Notes: a model not told the origin generated them from the sequence alone. DNA of 64,000 nt from Eleftheria terrae (GCF_030419005.1 NZ_CP106952.1:434001-498000); one strand, 5' to 3'. Counted from the first letter of the stretch, positions 1-8,895 are shown. Translations and numbers: made by a program.

Positions 1-20
1 CGGCCGGGTGCCGAAACCCC

Positions 21-60
21 GATGGCCCGGGGGGCCGCTGACGCGGGTCCCCGGGCCATC
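21..60. terminator. long GC-rich hairpin, possible terminator of an upstream gene
   Basis: Positions 21-32 (GATGGCCCGGGG) and 49-60 (CCCCGGGCCATC) form a perfect 12-bp inverted repeat with a 16-nt loop. No T-run follows, so intrinsic termination is not certain. It could end transcription of a gene lying left of the window, or act as an RNA processing or regulatory structure. The pairing is read directly; the role is inference. Confidence 0.4.
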
Positions 61-146
61 TCCCGGCACGCTTGGTTCCTGCCTTGCACGTGCCTATCAT
101 CGAACCCCCGTGGCGTGGCGCTGTGGCGTCAACTGGAGGCGAGCCG

Positions 147-827
147 ATGACAGCAGATGGAAGGATGGCTGACCCCGAGGCGCTGGCACGGTCTGCGGCG
201 CCGGCGCAGATCTGCGTGGTGGACGACGACAGCTCGGTGTGCAGGGCGGTCTCGCGCCTGCTGGCGGTCCAGGGGTATGCCGTGCGGACCTTCCAGTGCG
301 CGGAAGCGTTTCTAGAACACGATGATGCAGGCGCTGACGGCTGTCTCATCCTCGATATCGGGATGGCCACGCTGGACGGCCTCACCTTGCAGCAGATGCT
401 GATCGGACGCGGGAATTGCCCGCCCATCGTTTTCCTGACCGGGCGAGCCGACGTGCCGATGTGCGTGCGGGCGATGAAGGACGGCGCCGTCGATTTCCTC
501 ACCAAACCGGTCGATGACGAGGTGCTGCTGGCTGCCGTCGCGCATGCGGTGGAGAGAAGCCGCAGCCTGCGGCAGGCGCATGCCCTGCGGCTGGCGACCG
601 AGTCCCGGCTGGCCAGCCTCACGCCCCGCGAGCGGGAGGTGCTGGGGCATGTCATTGCCGGACGCCTGAACAAGCAGATCGCGGCCGACCTCGGCACGTC
701 GGAGAAGACCATCAAGGTGCACCGCGCCCGTGGCATCCGCAAGATGTGCGTGCGCTCGGTCGCCGAGTTGGTGCGCGTTGTCGAGCGAGCCTTCCCTTGC
801 AGGGCAGACGGCGGAAGCTGGCGTTGA
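147..827 (+). CDS. FixJ/TtrR-type two-component response regulator
   Basis: A 226-residue DNA-binding response regulator. Residues about 20-140 are a receiver domain with the acidic pair D26/D27, the likely phospho-acceptor D70 in the segment LILDIGM, and K120 in FLTKP. Residues about 160-220 are a LuxR-type helix-turn-helix beginning LTPREREVL. The ATG at 147 was chosen because GGAGG lies 7 bases before it; an in-frame upstream start at 72 has no such site. The natural partner is the histidine kinase starting near 1219, although 380 bp separate the two. FixJ-family regulators activate transcription when phosphorylated by the cognate kinase. The signal and targets cannot be read from the sequence. 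Confidence 0.9.
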   Translation: MTADGRMADPEALARSAAPAQICVVDDDSSVCRAVSRLLAVQGYAVRTFQCAEAFLEHDDAGADGCLILDIGMATLDGLTLQQMLIGRGNCPPIVFLTGRADVPMCVRAMKDGAVDFLTKPVDDEVLLAAVAHAVERSRSLRQAHALRLATESRLASLTPREREVLGHVIAGRLNKQIAADLGTSEKTIKVHRARGIRKMCVRSVAELVRVVERAFPCRADGGSWR

Positions 828-1209
828 TCGCCCGCGATGGGGGCCGGCCGGCGCCACAGCGCCGCCTGCGAGGCGGGGCGGCGGGCCCGGCGGGCTGCGA
901 GGGCCTCTGCAACTTTGACAGTCGTCGGCCTCCCGACTGTCATAGTTCTTGCGTTTGACAGGGGGATGGACGACATTTCCACGAACCTTGAGCCATGCGT
1001 CGTGGGCCAGGCCGTTTGCCACCATCAAGCCGTCCCTTCCTGCCCAGCCGAACCCGCGGCCTGCCAGGTGCCGCTTCCCCTTCCCGACACGATGAGCCGA
1101 CGGCGCCGGCCGTCGCAGTGGCCGTCATCGAGGCATGCGGCGGGCCTGTCGCGAAGGGAATGACTGAACCAACGACATCAGGACGTTCGATGGGGAAGCG
1201 GTCGACCTA
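828..1209. other. 380-bp gap between response regulator and kinase
   Basis: I see no convincing gene here. The gap contains the inverted repeat at 917-941 and a TTGACA hexamer at 955-960 that could be a -35 element for the downstream kinase, although no good -10 is evident. The separation suggests that the kinase has its own promoter. Confidence 0.4.
917..941. promoter_or_regulatory. inverted repeat GACAGTCG-N9-CGACTGTC, candidate operator
   Basis: Perfect 8-bp arms at 917-924 and 934-941 are separated by 9 bp, 14 bp before a TTGACA hexamer and about 270 bp before the kinase start. The geometry suits a dimeric regulator, possibly the adjacent FixJ-type protein, but this is inference. Confidence 0.4.
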
Positions 1210-1218
1210 TTGAGGAAG

Positions 1219-2691
1219 ATGGCTCTTGCGCCCGTGCTCGGCAGTCTGTCCTGCCTGGGCGCAGCGGCGACCCCGGCAAGCCCGGCAGACGCCGGGCCGG
1301 TGGAACCGCTGGTGGTGGAAGTCGCTGGCCGTGCCGCACCATCTTCTCCTCACCTTGATGCGGCACACAAGGTCGCGTCCTTCGCTGGCCCCTTTGGCTG
1401 TCCTGCCGCAGGCGGTGAAAGGATGCGCTGGTGGGGCAGTCGCTGCAGCGACCTGTCCCCGGCGCGCTGGCGTGAGCCGTACAGGCCCCCGCATCTGCTG
1501 CTCGCCAGCGCCGAGGGCGGCGCCTGCCTGGCGGTGCGGGGGCGGGTGATGCCGGCGCCCGCGGCCGCAGAGTGGCCGGAACCCCTGGCGGTCGATGGTT
1601 GTCCTTGGCCACGGGCCAGAGGCAGCGGCATCACCGCGGCCGACCCGCAGGGCAGCGTGGAAGACAAGAGGCGGCTGCAAGCGCCAGGTGCGCGGGACGT
1701 CCTCGCGATGGAGGCGCTGGCAAGAGGGGCGAGCGCGATCCCGCTGTTGTCAGGCAGCGCCGAGCTGCGCACGCCGGCGGCTTGGACGACCGACAGCGGC
1801 ACCTGGTGGTCCGCGACGCCCCTGGTGGACGGCAGAGGCCCCGCTGCCACCCGCCTGCGGATCGATCTGCACCGGCTGTACCTGGCTGCCGGGCTGTTGG
1901 CGGTGACGCATCTGACGCTCATTGGCGTGCTGGTCCGGGAGCGACTCAGGCGCCTTCGCGCGCACCAGGAGCTGCAAGGCCTGCGGGCGCAAGTGGTGCA
2001 CCTGGCCAGGGTGTCGGCCATGGGCGAACTGGTGGCTTCCTTGGCGCACGAGCTGAGCCAGCCGCTCACCGCCGTCCTCGGCAATGCCCGCACCGCGGCA
2101 CGCCTGCTCTCGCGGGAGCAGGTGGGGGTGGCGGAGCTGAAAGAGATCATGCAGGACATCGTGGACGACGTGAAACGGGCCGCGGACCTCCTTGGGCGAA
2201 TCCGCGAGATGGCCATGCGGCGCGAGAGCGAGCGCTCGGCGGTGGACGTGAACGAGGTGGTGCAGCGCGTCGTGAAACTGCTGGCCGGCGAATCGCTCAT
2301 GCGCCGCATGCCGATCGCGCTGTCGCTCGCGCCCGGTCCGCTGACGGTGCAGGCCGACCGCGTACAGCTGCAGCAGGTCCTGCTGAACCTGGTGCTCAAT
2401 GCCTTCGAGGCCGCCTCCGGATCGCCAGCCGCAGCGGGCAAGGTCGAGATCCACACGGCGGTGGACGAGGACGGCAGCGTGGCCCTCAGGGTCCGAGACA
2501 ACGGTCCCGGCCTGCCGCCGGGGGCCGAGCAGCGGGTGTTCGAGCCGTTCTACACCACCAAGGCCTCCGGCATGGGGATGGGACTGTCGATCGTGCGCTC
2601 GATCATCGAGGGGCATGGCGGTCGAATCCGGGCCACCGGCAACCCCGAGGGCGGCGCCGAGTTCCACATCACCCTGCCTCCTCATGCGTAG
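1219..2691 (+). CDS. membrane-bound sensor histidine kinase
   Basis: A sensor kinase of about 490 residues. The first ~215 residues are a probable extracytoplasmic part with no domain I recognise, followed by one clear membrane segment (residues about 218-238), a short coiled linker and a HisKA domain. The phospho-accepting His lies in AHELSQPLT (His codon at 2047). The ATPase domain has the N-box (LNLVLNAFEA), the G1 box DNGPGLP and the G2 box GMGMGLSIV. The HELSQP form resembles DctB/TodS-like kinases. The start is uncertain: an in-frame TTG at 1210 precedes the ATG at 1219, and AGGAAG sits immediately before the ATG. It probably phosphorylates the FixJ-type regulator upstream. Confidence 0.88.
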   Translation: MALAPVLGSLSCLGAAATPASPADAGPVEPLVVEVAGRAAPSSPHLDAAHKVASFAGPFGCPAAGGERMRWWGSRCSDLSPARWREPYRPPHLLLASAEGGACLAVRGRVMPAPAAAEWPEPLAVDGCPWPRARGSGITAADPQGSVEDKRRLQAPGARDVLAMEALARGASAIPLLSGSAELRTPAAWTTDSGTWWSATPLVDGRGPAATRLRIDLHRLYLAAGLLAVTHLTLIGVLVRERLRRLRAHQELQGLRAQVVHLARVSAMGELVASLAHELSQPLTAVLGNARTAARLLSREQVGVAELKEIMQDIVDDVKRAADLLGRIREMAMRRESERSAVDVNEVVQRVVKLLAGESLMRRMPIALSLAPGPLTVQADRVQLQQVLLNLVLNAFEAASGSPAAAGKVEIHTAVDEDGSVALRVRDNGPGLPPGAEQRVFEPFYTTKASGMGMGLSIVRSIIEGHGGRIRATGNPEGGAEFHITLPPHA

Positions 2692-2898
2692 AGCGCCCTT
2701 CCTGCGCCGTGGCCCATGTCGTCATCGGGGGCCGCAGCAGCACGGCACTCCCCCGCCATTTGCACCGGCAGCATCGCAACGAAATAATCGGGGCGTCACC
2801 CAAGCCGGCGGTTGCCGGCCCCGGGCCTGCCGCGTCCCCGCTGTGGCGCGCCGCTGGCAAGCGCTGGCCCTCAAGAAGGAAAGGAGAAGGAAACCACC

Positions 2899-3423
2899 GT
2901 GTCCCTGATCGAGACCCAGCGGCTGTCGGTGCGGCCCCTGCAGGCGGAAGATGCGTCCTTCGTGCTCCGGCTGCTGAACGAAGCTTCCTTCCATCGCCAT
3001 ATCGGCGACCGCGGGGTGCAGGACCTGGCTGCCGCGCGTGACTACATCGCCCGTTCTGCCACGCCCTGTGTCGAGGGCGGCTTCGGCATGTGCCGGGTCG
3101 CCCGGAAGGAGGATGACGAACCGGTCGGCATCTGCGGGCTGGTGCAGCGCGCCGGTGTCGGTGATGTGGAGATCGGCTATGCGATGCTGGAGCGGTACAC
3201 CGGGCGCGGCTATGCGGTGGAGTCGGCTGCCGCGGTGCTGCGCCAGGCGCTGGGCCCGCTGGGACTGCCACGGGTGGTGGCCATCACGCGGCCCGACAAT
3301 CCGGCTTCGATCTCGGTATTGCGCCGCGTCGGCCTCGTCTTCGAACGCTGGCTGGCCTTGCCGGACCGCGAGTACGCGCTCTACGCGATCGAGGCCGGCC
3401 GTTCGGACCCCGCTCCTGCGTAG
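2899..3423 (+). CDS. GNAT-family N-acetyltransferase (RimJ/RimL-like)
   Basis: A 174-residue protein with the GNAT fold typical of RimJ/RimL-type acetyltransferases, which move acetyl from acetyl-CoA to a protein N-terminus or small-molecule amine. The family pattern is visible: ETQRLSVRPL at the N-terminus, the acetyl-CoA pyrophosphate loop region YTGRGYAVES, and the C-terminal block ITRPDNPASISVLRRVGL. GTG at 2899 is chosen as the start because AAGGAGAAGG lies about 10 bases upstream. The substrate is unknown. It stands alone, 207 bp after the kinase. Confidence 0.88.
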   Translation: MSLIETQRLSVRPLQAEDASFVLRLLNEASFHRHIGDRGVQDLAAARDYIARSATPCVEGGFGMCRVARKEDDEPVGICGLVQRAGVGDVEIGYAMLERYTGRGYAVESAAAVLRQALGPLGLPRVVAITRPDNPASISVLRRVGLVFERWLALPDREYALYAIEAGRSDPAPA

Positions 3424-3790
3424 GCCAGGCTGGTGCCGAGCAGCACCGGCCCGAGCGGGCCCTTGTGGTTGATGGGCGAGACCCGGGCCCGTTCGCCGGC
3501 TCCTCGTGGCGCCTGCCCTGGCAAACGGCGGTGCGGGGGTGGTGCTGGAGCGGGCCGCGGCCGGTGTGCAAGGCGCTGCGTCCCTCGGGCGCTTTTGCAC
3601 CCACTGGCGACACGACGGGCCGCTGTGATCCAGCGCGCGGAGGCGCTACACCGGACACGAGTGCGGCGCCGGGCACCGCCCTGGCGCGCCAGGCCGGGCC
3701 TGTGCCGACGAGGCGCCCGCCTGCCCCAAGCAGCTCAAGGCAGCGGAGGCCGCCAGCCCGCCAACGCGGCAGCCCAGCGTGCCGCAGCCG
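3424..3790. other. gap between convergent genes
   Basis: This 367-bp stretch separates the acetyltransferase (plus strand) from the DUF1653 gene (minus strand). I find no supported gene, ribosome-binding site or clear terminator hairpin in it. Confidence 0.4.
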
Positions 3791-4033
3791 CTACTCGGTG
3801 ATCTGGCGGAACCGCGGCTGCAGCTGGCCCTCATGCTCGACGTTCTCGAAGAACATCGAGTGCGGACGCACCCAGTAGCCGGTGTCGCGGTCCAGCTGGC
3901 GGTAGACCACCAGTGCTTCCTCGGTTTCGCTGTGCCGGGCCATGCAGATCACCTCGTATTCGCCACCGCGGTAGTGGCGGAAACGCCCCAGCGGCGTCTG
4001 GGGCAGCGGCTGCACGGGAGGGTGGTGGCTCAT
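3791..4033 (-). CDS. DUF1653 domain protein
   Basis: An 80-residue protein matching the DUF1653 family pattern nearly from end to end: GRFRHYRGGEYEVICMARHS near the start, then TEEALVVYRQL, WVRPHSMFFENV and a C-terminal PRF. Family members are small cytoplasmic proteins without a settled function. The length is normal. It lies 71 bp downstream of the alcohol dehydrogenase on the same strand and may be co-transcribed with it. Confidence 0.85.
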   Translation of the reverse strand: MSHHPPVQPLPQTPLGRFRHYRGGEYEVICMARHSETEEALVVYRQLDRDTGYWVRPHSMFFENVEHEGQLQPRFRQITE

Positions 4034-4104
4034 GCGGCGGATCCTTCAGGTCGAAACGGTTGGAAGGGGCGATGCCGCCTCGATGGCAGCACCGCCTGCG
4101 GCAC

Positions 4105-5124
4105 TCACGGCTTCTCGATGACGATCTTGCCGACGTGCCGGCCGGCCTCCAGCGCCTTGAAGGCGGCGGGTGCATCGTCGAAGGCGAAGCGCGCGGAAAT
4201 GTGCGGCTCGAGGCGGTGCTCCTGCATGCAGGCCAGCAGCTCGGCCAGCGAGCGCGTGCTGCCCACATAGATGCCATGGGCGGTGGCCATCTTGGTGATC
4301 AGCTGCAGCGGCTCCATCGCGTCATAGGTCCAGCCGCCCAGGCCGCCAATGATGGCCACATGGCCGCCGAAGGCCAGCGAGCGCAGCGATTCGCCGATGG
4401 TCGAATTGCCGCCCAGTTCCAGCACCAGGTTGGCGCCCCGGCCCTCGGTGATCTGCATCACCGCTTGCGACCATTGCGGCTGCTCGACATAGCTCACGAA
4501 GGCGCCGCCGGCCGGCTGGATCAGCGCTGCCTTGGCCGCATCGGAGCTCACCACGATGGCCCGGATGCCGCGTGCACCGGCCAGGCGCGCCGCCCACATG
4601 GCCACGCCGCCGGTGCCCTGGATCAGGACCGTGTCGCCGGCCTTCAGGCGGGCTGCCTCGAACATCGAGACCCAGGCGGTCACGCCGGCGCACGGAGCGC
4701 AGGCCGCTGCGGCATGCGACACGCCGTCGGGGATGCGCACCAGGGCGCGGCTGTCCATCACCACTTCCTCGGCCAGCCAGCCGTCGATGTTGCAGCCGGT
4801 GCTGACGGCGACGGTTTGCGGCGTCGGCGCGCCGTCTTGCCAGTCGGGGAAGAAGGCACCGACGACGGCGTCGCCGGCACGGAAGGACGCAGCCGCCTCG
4901 GCACCGGCCTCGATGACGGTGCCTGCACCGTCGGAGCAGGGCACCACCGCCCGGTCGGTCGGCGCCGGATAGTGGCCGCGATAGATCATCACGTCACGGT
5001 AGTTGAGCGACACGGCTTGCATGGCCACCCGCACTTCATGCGGCTGCAGCGCGCGGGGCGCCCGCGTCACGATCTCAAGCGACTCCAGGCCCTGGCCGGC
5101 CCTGAATTGATAAGCCTTGGACAT
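4105..5124 (-). CDS. MDR-family NAD(P)-dependent alcohol dehydrogenase / quinone reductase
   Basis: A 339-residue medium-chain dehydrogenase/reductase. The N-terminal GroES-like catalytic half contains SLNYRDVMIYRGHY and VPCSDGAGTVIEAG. The Rossmann half contains the nucleotide-binding segment IQGTGGVAMWAARLAGARG. No full set of zinc-ligand cysteines is visible, so a zinc-independent quinone-oxidoreductase-like reaction is likely. The ATG at 5124 is preceded by a strong AGGAGGT site at -9. An inverted repeat at 5150-5171, just upstream, may be its operator. It is divergent from the BetR-type regulator, which is a candidate controller. Confidence 0.88.
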   Translation of the reverse strand: MSKAYQFRAGQGLESLEIVTRAPRALQPHEVRVAMQAVSLNYRDVMIYRGHYPAPTDRAVVPCSDGAGTVIEAGAEAAASFRAGDAVVGAFFPDWQDGAPTPQTVAVSTGCNIDGWLAEEVVMDSRALVRIPDGVSHAAAACAPCAGVTAWVSMFEAARLKAGDTVLIQGTGGVAMWAARLAGARGIRAIVVSSDAAKAALIQPAGGAFVSYVEQPQWSQAVMQITEGRGANLVLELGGNSTIGESLRSLAFGGHVAIIGGLGGWTYDAMEPLQLITKMATAHGIYVGSTRSLAELLACMQEHRLEPHISARFAFDDAPAAFKALEAGRHVGKIVIEKP

Positions 5125-5149
5125 CAGCACACCTCCTGAACGCGGATGG

Positions 5150-5171
5150 AAGATGACAACAGCATCATCTT
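5150..5171. promoter_or_regulatory. inverted repeat AAGATGA-N8-TCATCTT, candidate operator
   Basis: Perfect 7-bp arms at 5150-5156 and 5165-5171 lie 26 bp upstream of the dehydrogenase start, in the comparatively AT-rich divergent intergenic region shared with the BetR-type regulator. The position suits a repressor or activator site; the binding protein is unknown. Confidence 0.4.
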
Positions 5172-5334
5172 GCGCTGCAGGTCTTGATCGTCGAGACTTC
5201 CGGCGAATACAGAACAGTTCATTTTTGTCACTTGAGCCATTTCCTACCGAGCTATTCTTCGAGCGCTGCATTTGACCATATTGCCCCTTGGCAGTGGCCC
5301 GACGGCAACCGAAAGTTCGCTTCCCTCCTCTGCC

Positions 5335-6219
5335 ATGACCGATGACCGCATGAAGCCAAGAGAAGTGTCCGTGCTGAAGGGACTTCTCCGCCGCAAGGGC
5401 ATCCCGCAGAAGAGCTGGGCGCGCGTGGTGGCCGGCATCATCGGCGGCACGCCCAAGACGGCTGCGCGGCGCCTCACCGACGAAAGCATCCTCTCTCTGC
5501 AGGAGTTGTTCGCCATTGCCGATCACTTCGGCACCACCGTCACCGCGCTGCTGCAGGCCGACTTCCCGGAAGAGCGACAGATCCCCGGTACCCGCAAGGC
5601 GGTGCTGCATGTGGGTGGCGGCAAGTGGCCATGCACGGTCGTGACTCGCAAGGCCGCCTCGGGCCGCAGTGACTTGTTCGTCGCCTACGAGCAGGGCACC
5701 GATGGCCAGCTGGTCGTCTGCCAGGCCGGCGATGCACCGCCCGGCAGCAAGCTCGAAGGCGTGCTCAGCTTCCATGTCGATGCCTTCGGCACGGCGGGGC
5801 CGCTGGTGGTGGTGCTTGACGACGAAGAGACGGCCACCTTGCCGCTGTGCCGCTTCCTGCGCATCGACGCCGGCTTCGATGCGCAGTACTTCAAGGAGCC
5901 CGAGGGCGTGCTCGCACTGCTGCAGTCGGAGCCGCGGCCCGATGCCTACATCCTCGACTGGACGCTGTCGCGGGGCCGCACCTCGCGCTCGGTCATCGAG
6001 GCCATCCGCACGGTGGACGCGGCCAGCCCCATCGTGCTGCTGACCGGCACCATTCAGTCACGCGAGAAGAACGAGAGCGAGATCGCCGACCTGGTCCGCA
6101 CCCACCGGATCGACGTCTGCGTCAAGCCCTTCCCGGCCTCCATCGTCGCCGAGAAGCTCAAGTCGATGCTGGACCGTCAGGCTCAGCTTCCACACGTCGA
6201 CAGGGCACCAGCAGCGTGA
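5335..6219 (+). CDS. BetR-type helix-turn-helix protein fused to a receiver domain
   Basis: A protein of about 294 residues. The N-terminal ~75 residues resemble the BetR helix-turn-helix domain (LLRRKGIPQKSWARVVAGII, then ETAARRLTDE-like spacing and a C-terminal AIADHFGTTV helix). A middle segment is unassigned. The C-terminal ~125 residues are a receiver domain with LDDEE, the phospho-acceptor Asp in AYILDWTLS and the Lys in VKPF. The architecture is inverted relative to ordinary response regulators, with DNA binding first and receiver last. The start is uncertain among TTG 5272, ATG 5335 and ATG 5350, and none has a strong ribosome-binding site. The 3' end overlaps the convergent kinase gene by 62 bp, so the two are probably functional partners. 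Confidence 0.82.
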   Translation: MTDDRMKPREVSVLKGLLRRKGIPQKSWARVVAGIIGGTPKTAARRLTDESILSLQELFAIADHFGTTVTALLQADFPEERQIPGTRKAVLHVGGGKWPCTVVTRKAASGRSDLFVAYEQGTDGQLVVCQAGDAPPGSKLEGVLSFHVDAFGTAGPLVVVLDDEETATLPLCRFLRIDAGFDAQYFKEPEGVLALLQSEPRPDAYILDWTLSRGRTSRSVIEAIRTVDAASPIVLLTGTIQSREKNESEIADLVRTHRIDVCVKPFPASIVAEKLKSMLDRQAQLPHVDRAPAA

Positions 6220-7657
6220 CCTCGGTGCCCTTCTGGGGCTCGGACTCGATCTTCATCCGCCCGCCCATGTCGGCCAGGTGCGACTGAACGATCGCCAGCC
6301 CCAAGCCCAGGCCTTGCGGATTCAACAGCCGGCTGCCGCGCCCGCGCACGAAGGGCTCCACGGCCCGGCTGGTGGCCGCCTTGCTCATGCCGACCCCGGT
6401 GTCCTTCACCGAGACCGAGAGCCGGCCGTCGGGCGACAGCGCCGCCTTCACCGACACCGAGCCCGAAGGCGTGTACTTCACCGCGTTGCCGGCCACATTG
6501 GTCAGGATCTGCCGCATGCGGATTTCGTCGATCTCGATGCGCAGGTCCATGCCCTCGAAATCGGTCGTGAACTCAAGGTTCTTGGCCAGCGCCTGCTTGC
6601 GGATCTGGCTCAGCGTGCGCCGCAGGAAGGTGGACAGGTGCAGCACCCGCAGCCGCAGGCCGGGGGCGCTGTCGGCGCGCACGAACTCCACCAGGTCGGC
6701 GGCGATCTGGTTCAGTTGCTGGGTGGCCTCGCGCAAGGGGCCGATGCAGGTCTCGATCTCGTGCGGATAACGCTCCAGCAGTTCGAGGCTGCTCATGATG
6801 CTTTGCAAGGGGGTGCGCAGCTCGTGGGAGGCGGTCGCCATGAACACCTTGCGGGCGGCCACCGTCAGTTCCTTCTCCGACTCGGCGGCCGCCCGGGCGC
6901 GGCGCAGTTGCGCCTCGCGCAAGGCGTCGCGTTCTTTCTCGACCTGGCGGTATTCGGTCACGTCGCGGCCGCTGATGCCCAGCACCAGCTTGGCATCCAC
7001 CGGATCGGTCAGCGGCCGGCAGTCCAGCTCGAAGATGCGCTCGCCCTGGCGTGAGGTGAGCATCGTGAACTCGGCCATCACCCGCTCCTGCCGGCTGACC
7101 GCCGCCACGATGGCCTCGGCATCCTCCCGGCTGGCGAAGGTGGCGTGCAGGGGCGAGACACCGGCCCGCCCGGGCAGCTCGTCCCAGGCCACCACGGCCG
7201 CCGGATTGCGGAACAAGACAGTGCCGTCCAGCCGGTAGAGCGCCACCACGGTGGCGGTATAGGACAACACCTGGACCCCGCGCAGCTGCGAGTCGGGCAC
7301 CGCCCGCAGGTGGGCCGCGCAGAACAGGATGCCGTCGGTGCTGCCATCCGCGGCACGCACCACGTTGCTGGTCAGCACGATCTGCTTGGGCCGTCCGCGC
7401 GGATACAGGGTCCACTGCTCCTCGACAGCCACACCCTCCAGCGCACTGCGGTACACCGAGTCCAGGCGCACCAGGGCGGTCGGTGTCATGTCGGAGAAGT
7501 CGCGCTGCCGCAGGTCGGCCAACGACGCGGCGTCCCAGAACTCCAGCGCCGACGCGTTCGCCCAGGTGATGCGGAGCTGGCGCTTGTCGAACACCCACAT
7601 GGGGATGCTCAGCCAGTCATAGCTGGCGAGTTCCGCGGCCTCGATCAAGGTGCCCAC
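6158..7657 (-). CDS. soluble PAS-domain sensor histidine kinase
   Basis: A 499-residue kinase with no membrane segment, so it should sense an internal signal. Two PAS-like regions (about 10-110 and 130-235) are followed by a coiled coil (235-270), HisKA with His278 in ASHELRTPL, and an ATPase domain with N-box (LTNVAGNAVKYTP), G1 (KDTGVGM) and G2 (LGLGLAIV). The start is GTG 7657; an ATG at 7674 is out of frame. The gene is convergent with and overlaps the BetR-receiver gene by 62 bp, and it is divergent from a CheY-like gene at 8290, so all three may form one pathway. Confidence 0.9.
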   Translation of the reverse strand: MGTLIEAAELASYDWLSIPMWVFDKRQLRITWANASALEFWDAASLADLRQRDFSDMTPTALVRLDSVYRSALEGVAVEEQWTLYPRGRPKQIVLTSNVVRAADGSTDGILFCAAHLRAVPDSQLRGVQVLSYTATVVALYRLDGTVLFRNPAAVVAWDELPGRAGVSPLHATFASREDAEAIVAAVSRQERVMAEFTMLTSRQGERIFELDCRPLTDPVDAKLVLGISGRDVTEYRQVEKERDALREAQLRRARAAAESEKELTVAARKVFMATASHELRTPLQSIMSSLELLERYPHEIETCIGPLREATQQLNQIAADLVEFVRADSAPGLRLRVLHLSTFLRRTLSQIRKQALAKNLEFTTDFEGMDLRIEIDEIRMRQILTNVAGNAVKYTPSGSVSVKAALSPDGRLSVSVKDTGVGMSKAATSRAVEPFVRGRGSRLLNPQGLGLGLAIVQSHLADMGGRMKIESEPQKGTEVTLLVPCRRVEAEPDGPAST

Positions 7658-8289
7658 CTGCGGCGAAAACGCATCTTGTTACTCCCTTTTCTCCCGTTTC
7701 TAATCGGAGAAGTGCGATATGCGTACACGAATGCCGCCAGGAGAACAAGAAGTTACCTCTTAGGGGTGCCCCTATTCTTGAGCAGCGTAACATTCTACTT
7801 TCCAGGGAAGGCGATGCATGCAGAGCGTCGAAATCTACTCACTCACGCCCCATGGGGCGAGGGCAAGGACCATGGCGGCTCTCGGTTCCCACCCGGCGGC
7901 AAGAGGTTAGCAAAGCCGGGCAGGGCGGCGCAGCAGCCACCACGTGCCGATCGGCGCCCGGCATCCGCCGGGCGACCGAGCGGCCGCTGTGACGGAGGTG
8001 CGCCCCCTGGGTGGAATTGACTGAAGGGAGTGGGAAGGCAAGGCGAAGCAGCCCACGCCTTCCGAGCGCCGGCGTCGTGGTGATTGAAGTTGCTGCCCAC
8101 ACCTTTCCTGGCCGGAATTCGTTGACCGCCGCACGGCTGCGGCTTTGTTGAATTCGCGAAACCTCGGCCCCGTGCACAGGGATGCGGGGCCGGGTTTCGA
8201 ACACGGTGGGCAGGTGCCCGCCAGCATGGACCTGCTGCGCCGGTGTGTATCTGCCCGAGCCGTTGGCCATGCAAGAGAAGGGAATCACG
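7658..8289. other. 630-bp divergent intergenic region
   Basis: No supported gene is seen. The left third (about 7660-7850) is much more AT-rich than the surroundings and should hold promoters for the kinase (leftward) and possibly for the CheY-like gene (rightward). It contains the nested inverted repeat at 7746-7780. Confidence 0.45.
7746..7780. promoter_or_regulatory. nested inverted repeat upstream of the PAS kinase
   Basis: Outer arms CAAGAA (7746-7751) and TTCTTG (7775-7780) enclose inner arms TAGGGG (7761-7766) and CCCCTA (7769-7774), which are separated by TG. The element sits in the AT-rich part of the divergent region, 89 bp upstream of the kinase start. It may be an operator or an RNA hairpin. 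Confidence 0.35.
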
Positions 8290-8748
8290 ATGATGCAGTT
8301 CGGCGAAGAGTTGGCCGCGGCAAAGGAACTGGTCGTGCTGGTCGTGGACGACAACGTCGATGCAGCGACGTCGCTGTGCTGCCTGCTGGAGTTGCTGGGC
8401 TGCAAGACGGCGGTGGCCTATGACGGGCCCTCTGCAGTGGAAGCAGCGGCTGCGGCACAGCCGCATGCCGCCTTCATCGATCTCGACCTGCCCGGATTCG
8501 ACGGATGTGAAGTGCTGCGCCGGTTGCACAGCGGCGCGGGCACCGCGCCGCGGGTCTCGGTCTGCGTCACCGGCCACGGCGGCCCGCGCGACCGGTTGCG
8601 CTGCCTGGATGCCGGCTTTGACCAGTTCTGGCAAAAGCCGCTCGATCCTGCCGACCTGCTGCGGGCGCTGGAGATGTCCCGCGAGGCGCTGGCCCGGCAG
8701 CCCGAGGGACGGGCCGCGGCGGCGCCGGCACTCGGCAGGGCCGACTGA
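8290..8748 (+). CDS. CheY-like single-domain response regulator
   Basis: A 152-residue protein consisting of a receiver domain and a short tail. Acidic D20/D21 lie in VLVVDDN, the phospho-acceptor is D64 in AFIDLDLPGFDG, the switch Thr is in CVTGHG, and the conserved Lys is in FWQKP. There is no output domain, so it should act by protein-protein contact or as a phosphorelay intermediate. ATG 8290 is supported by AAGGGA upstream (8278-8283); ATG 8293 directly follows. The nearest kinase is the divergent PAS kinase, whose missing receiver this protein could supply. Confidence 0.87.
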   Translation: MMQFGEELAAAKELVVLVVDDNVDAATSLCCLLELLGCKTAVAYDGPSAVEAAAAAQPHAAFIDLDLPGFDGCEVLRRLHSGAGTAPRVSVCVTGHGGPRDRLRCLDAGFDQFWQKPLDPADLLRALEMSREALARQPEGRAAAAPALGRAD

Positions 8749-8895
8749 CTTCACCCTTCGCCGGGCCGGTGCGGCGGTCATCGTGCCGCCTGACGACAGG
8801 GGGCGGGCGCTCGGCGTCCATCACGGGTGCTGCAGCCTCTGCCTGCCACCGCGGCCCACAGCGAAGCCGGCGCGAGGGGCGGCCATGAGGCCGGC

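Noticed and set aside
5125..5775. Long upstream extension of the alcohol dehydrogenase
   Set aside because: A strong AGGAGGT site stands before ATG 5124 and the conserved family N-terminus begins there. The extension overlaps the divergent regulator gene.
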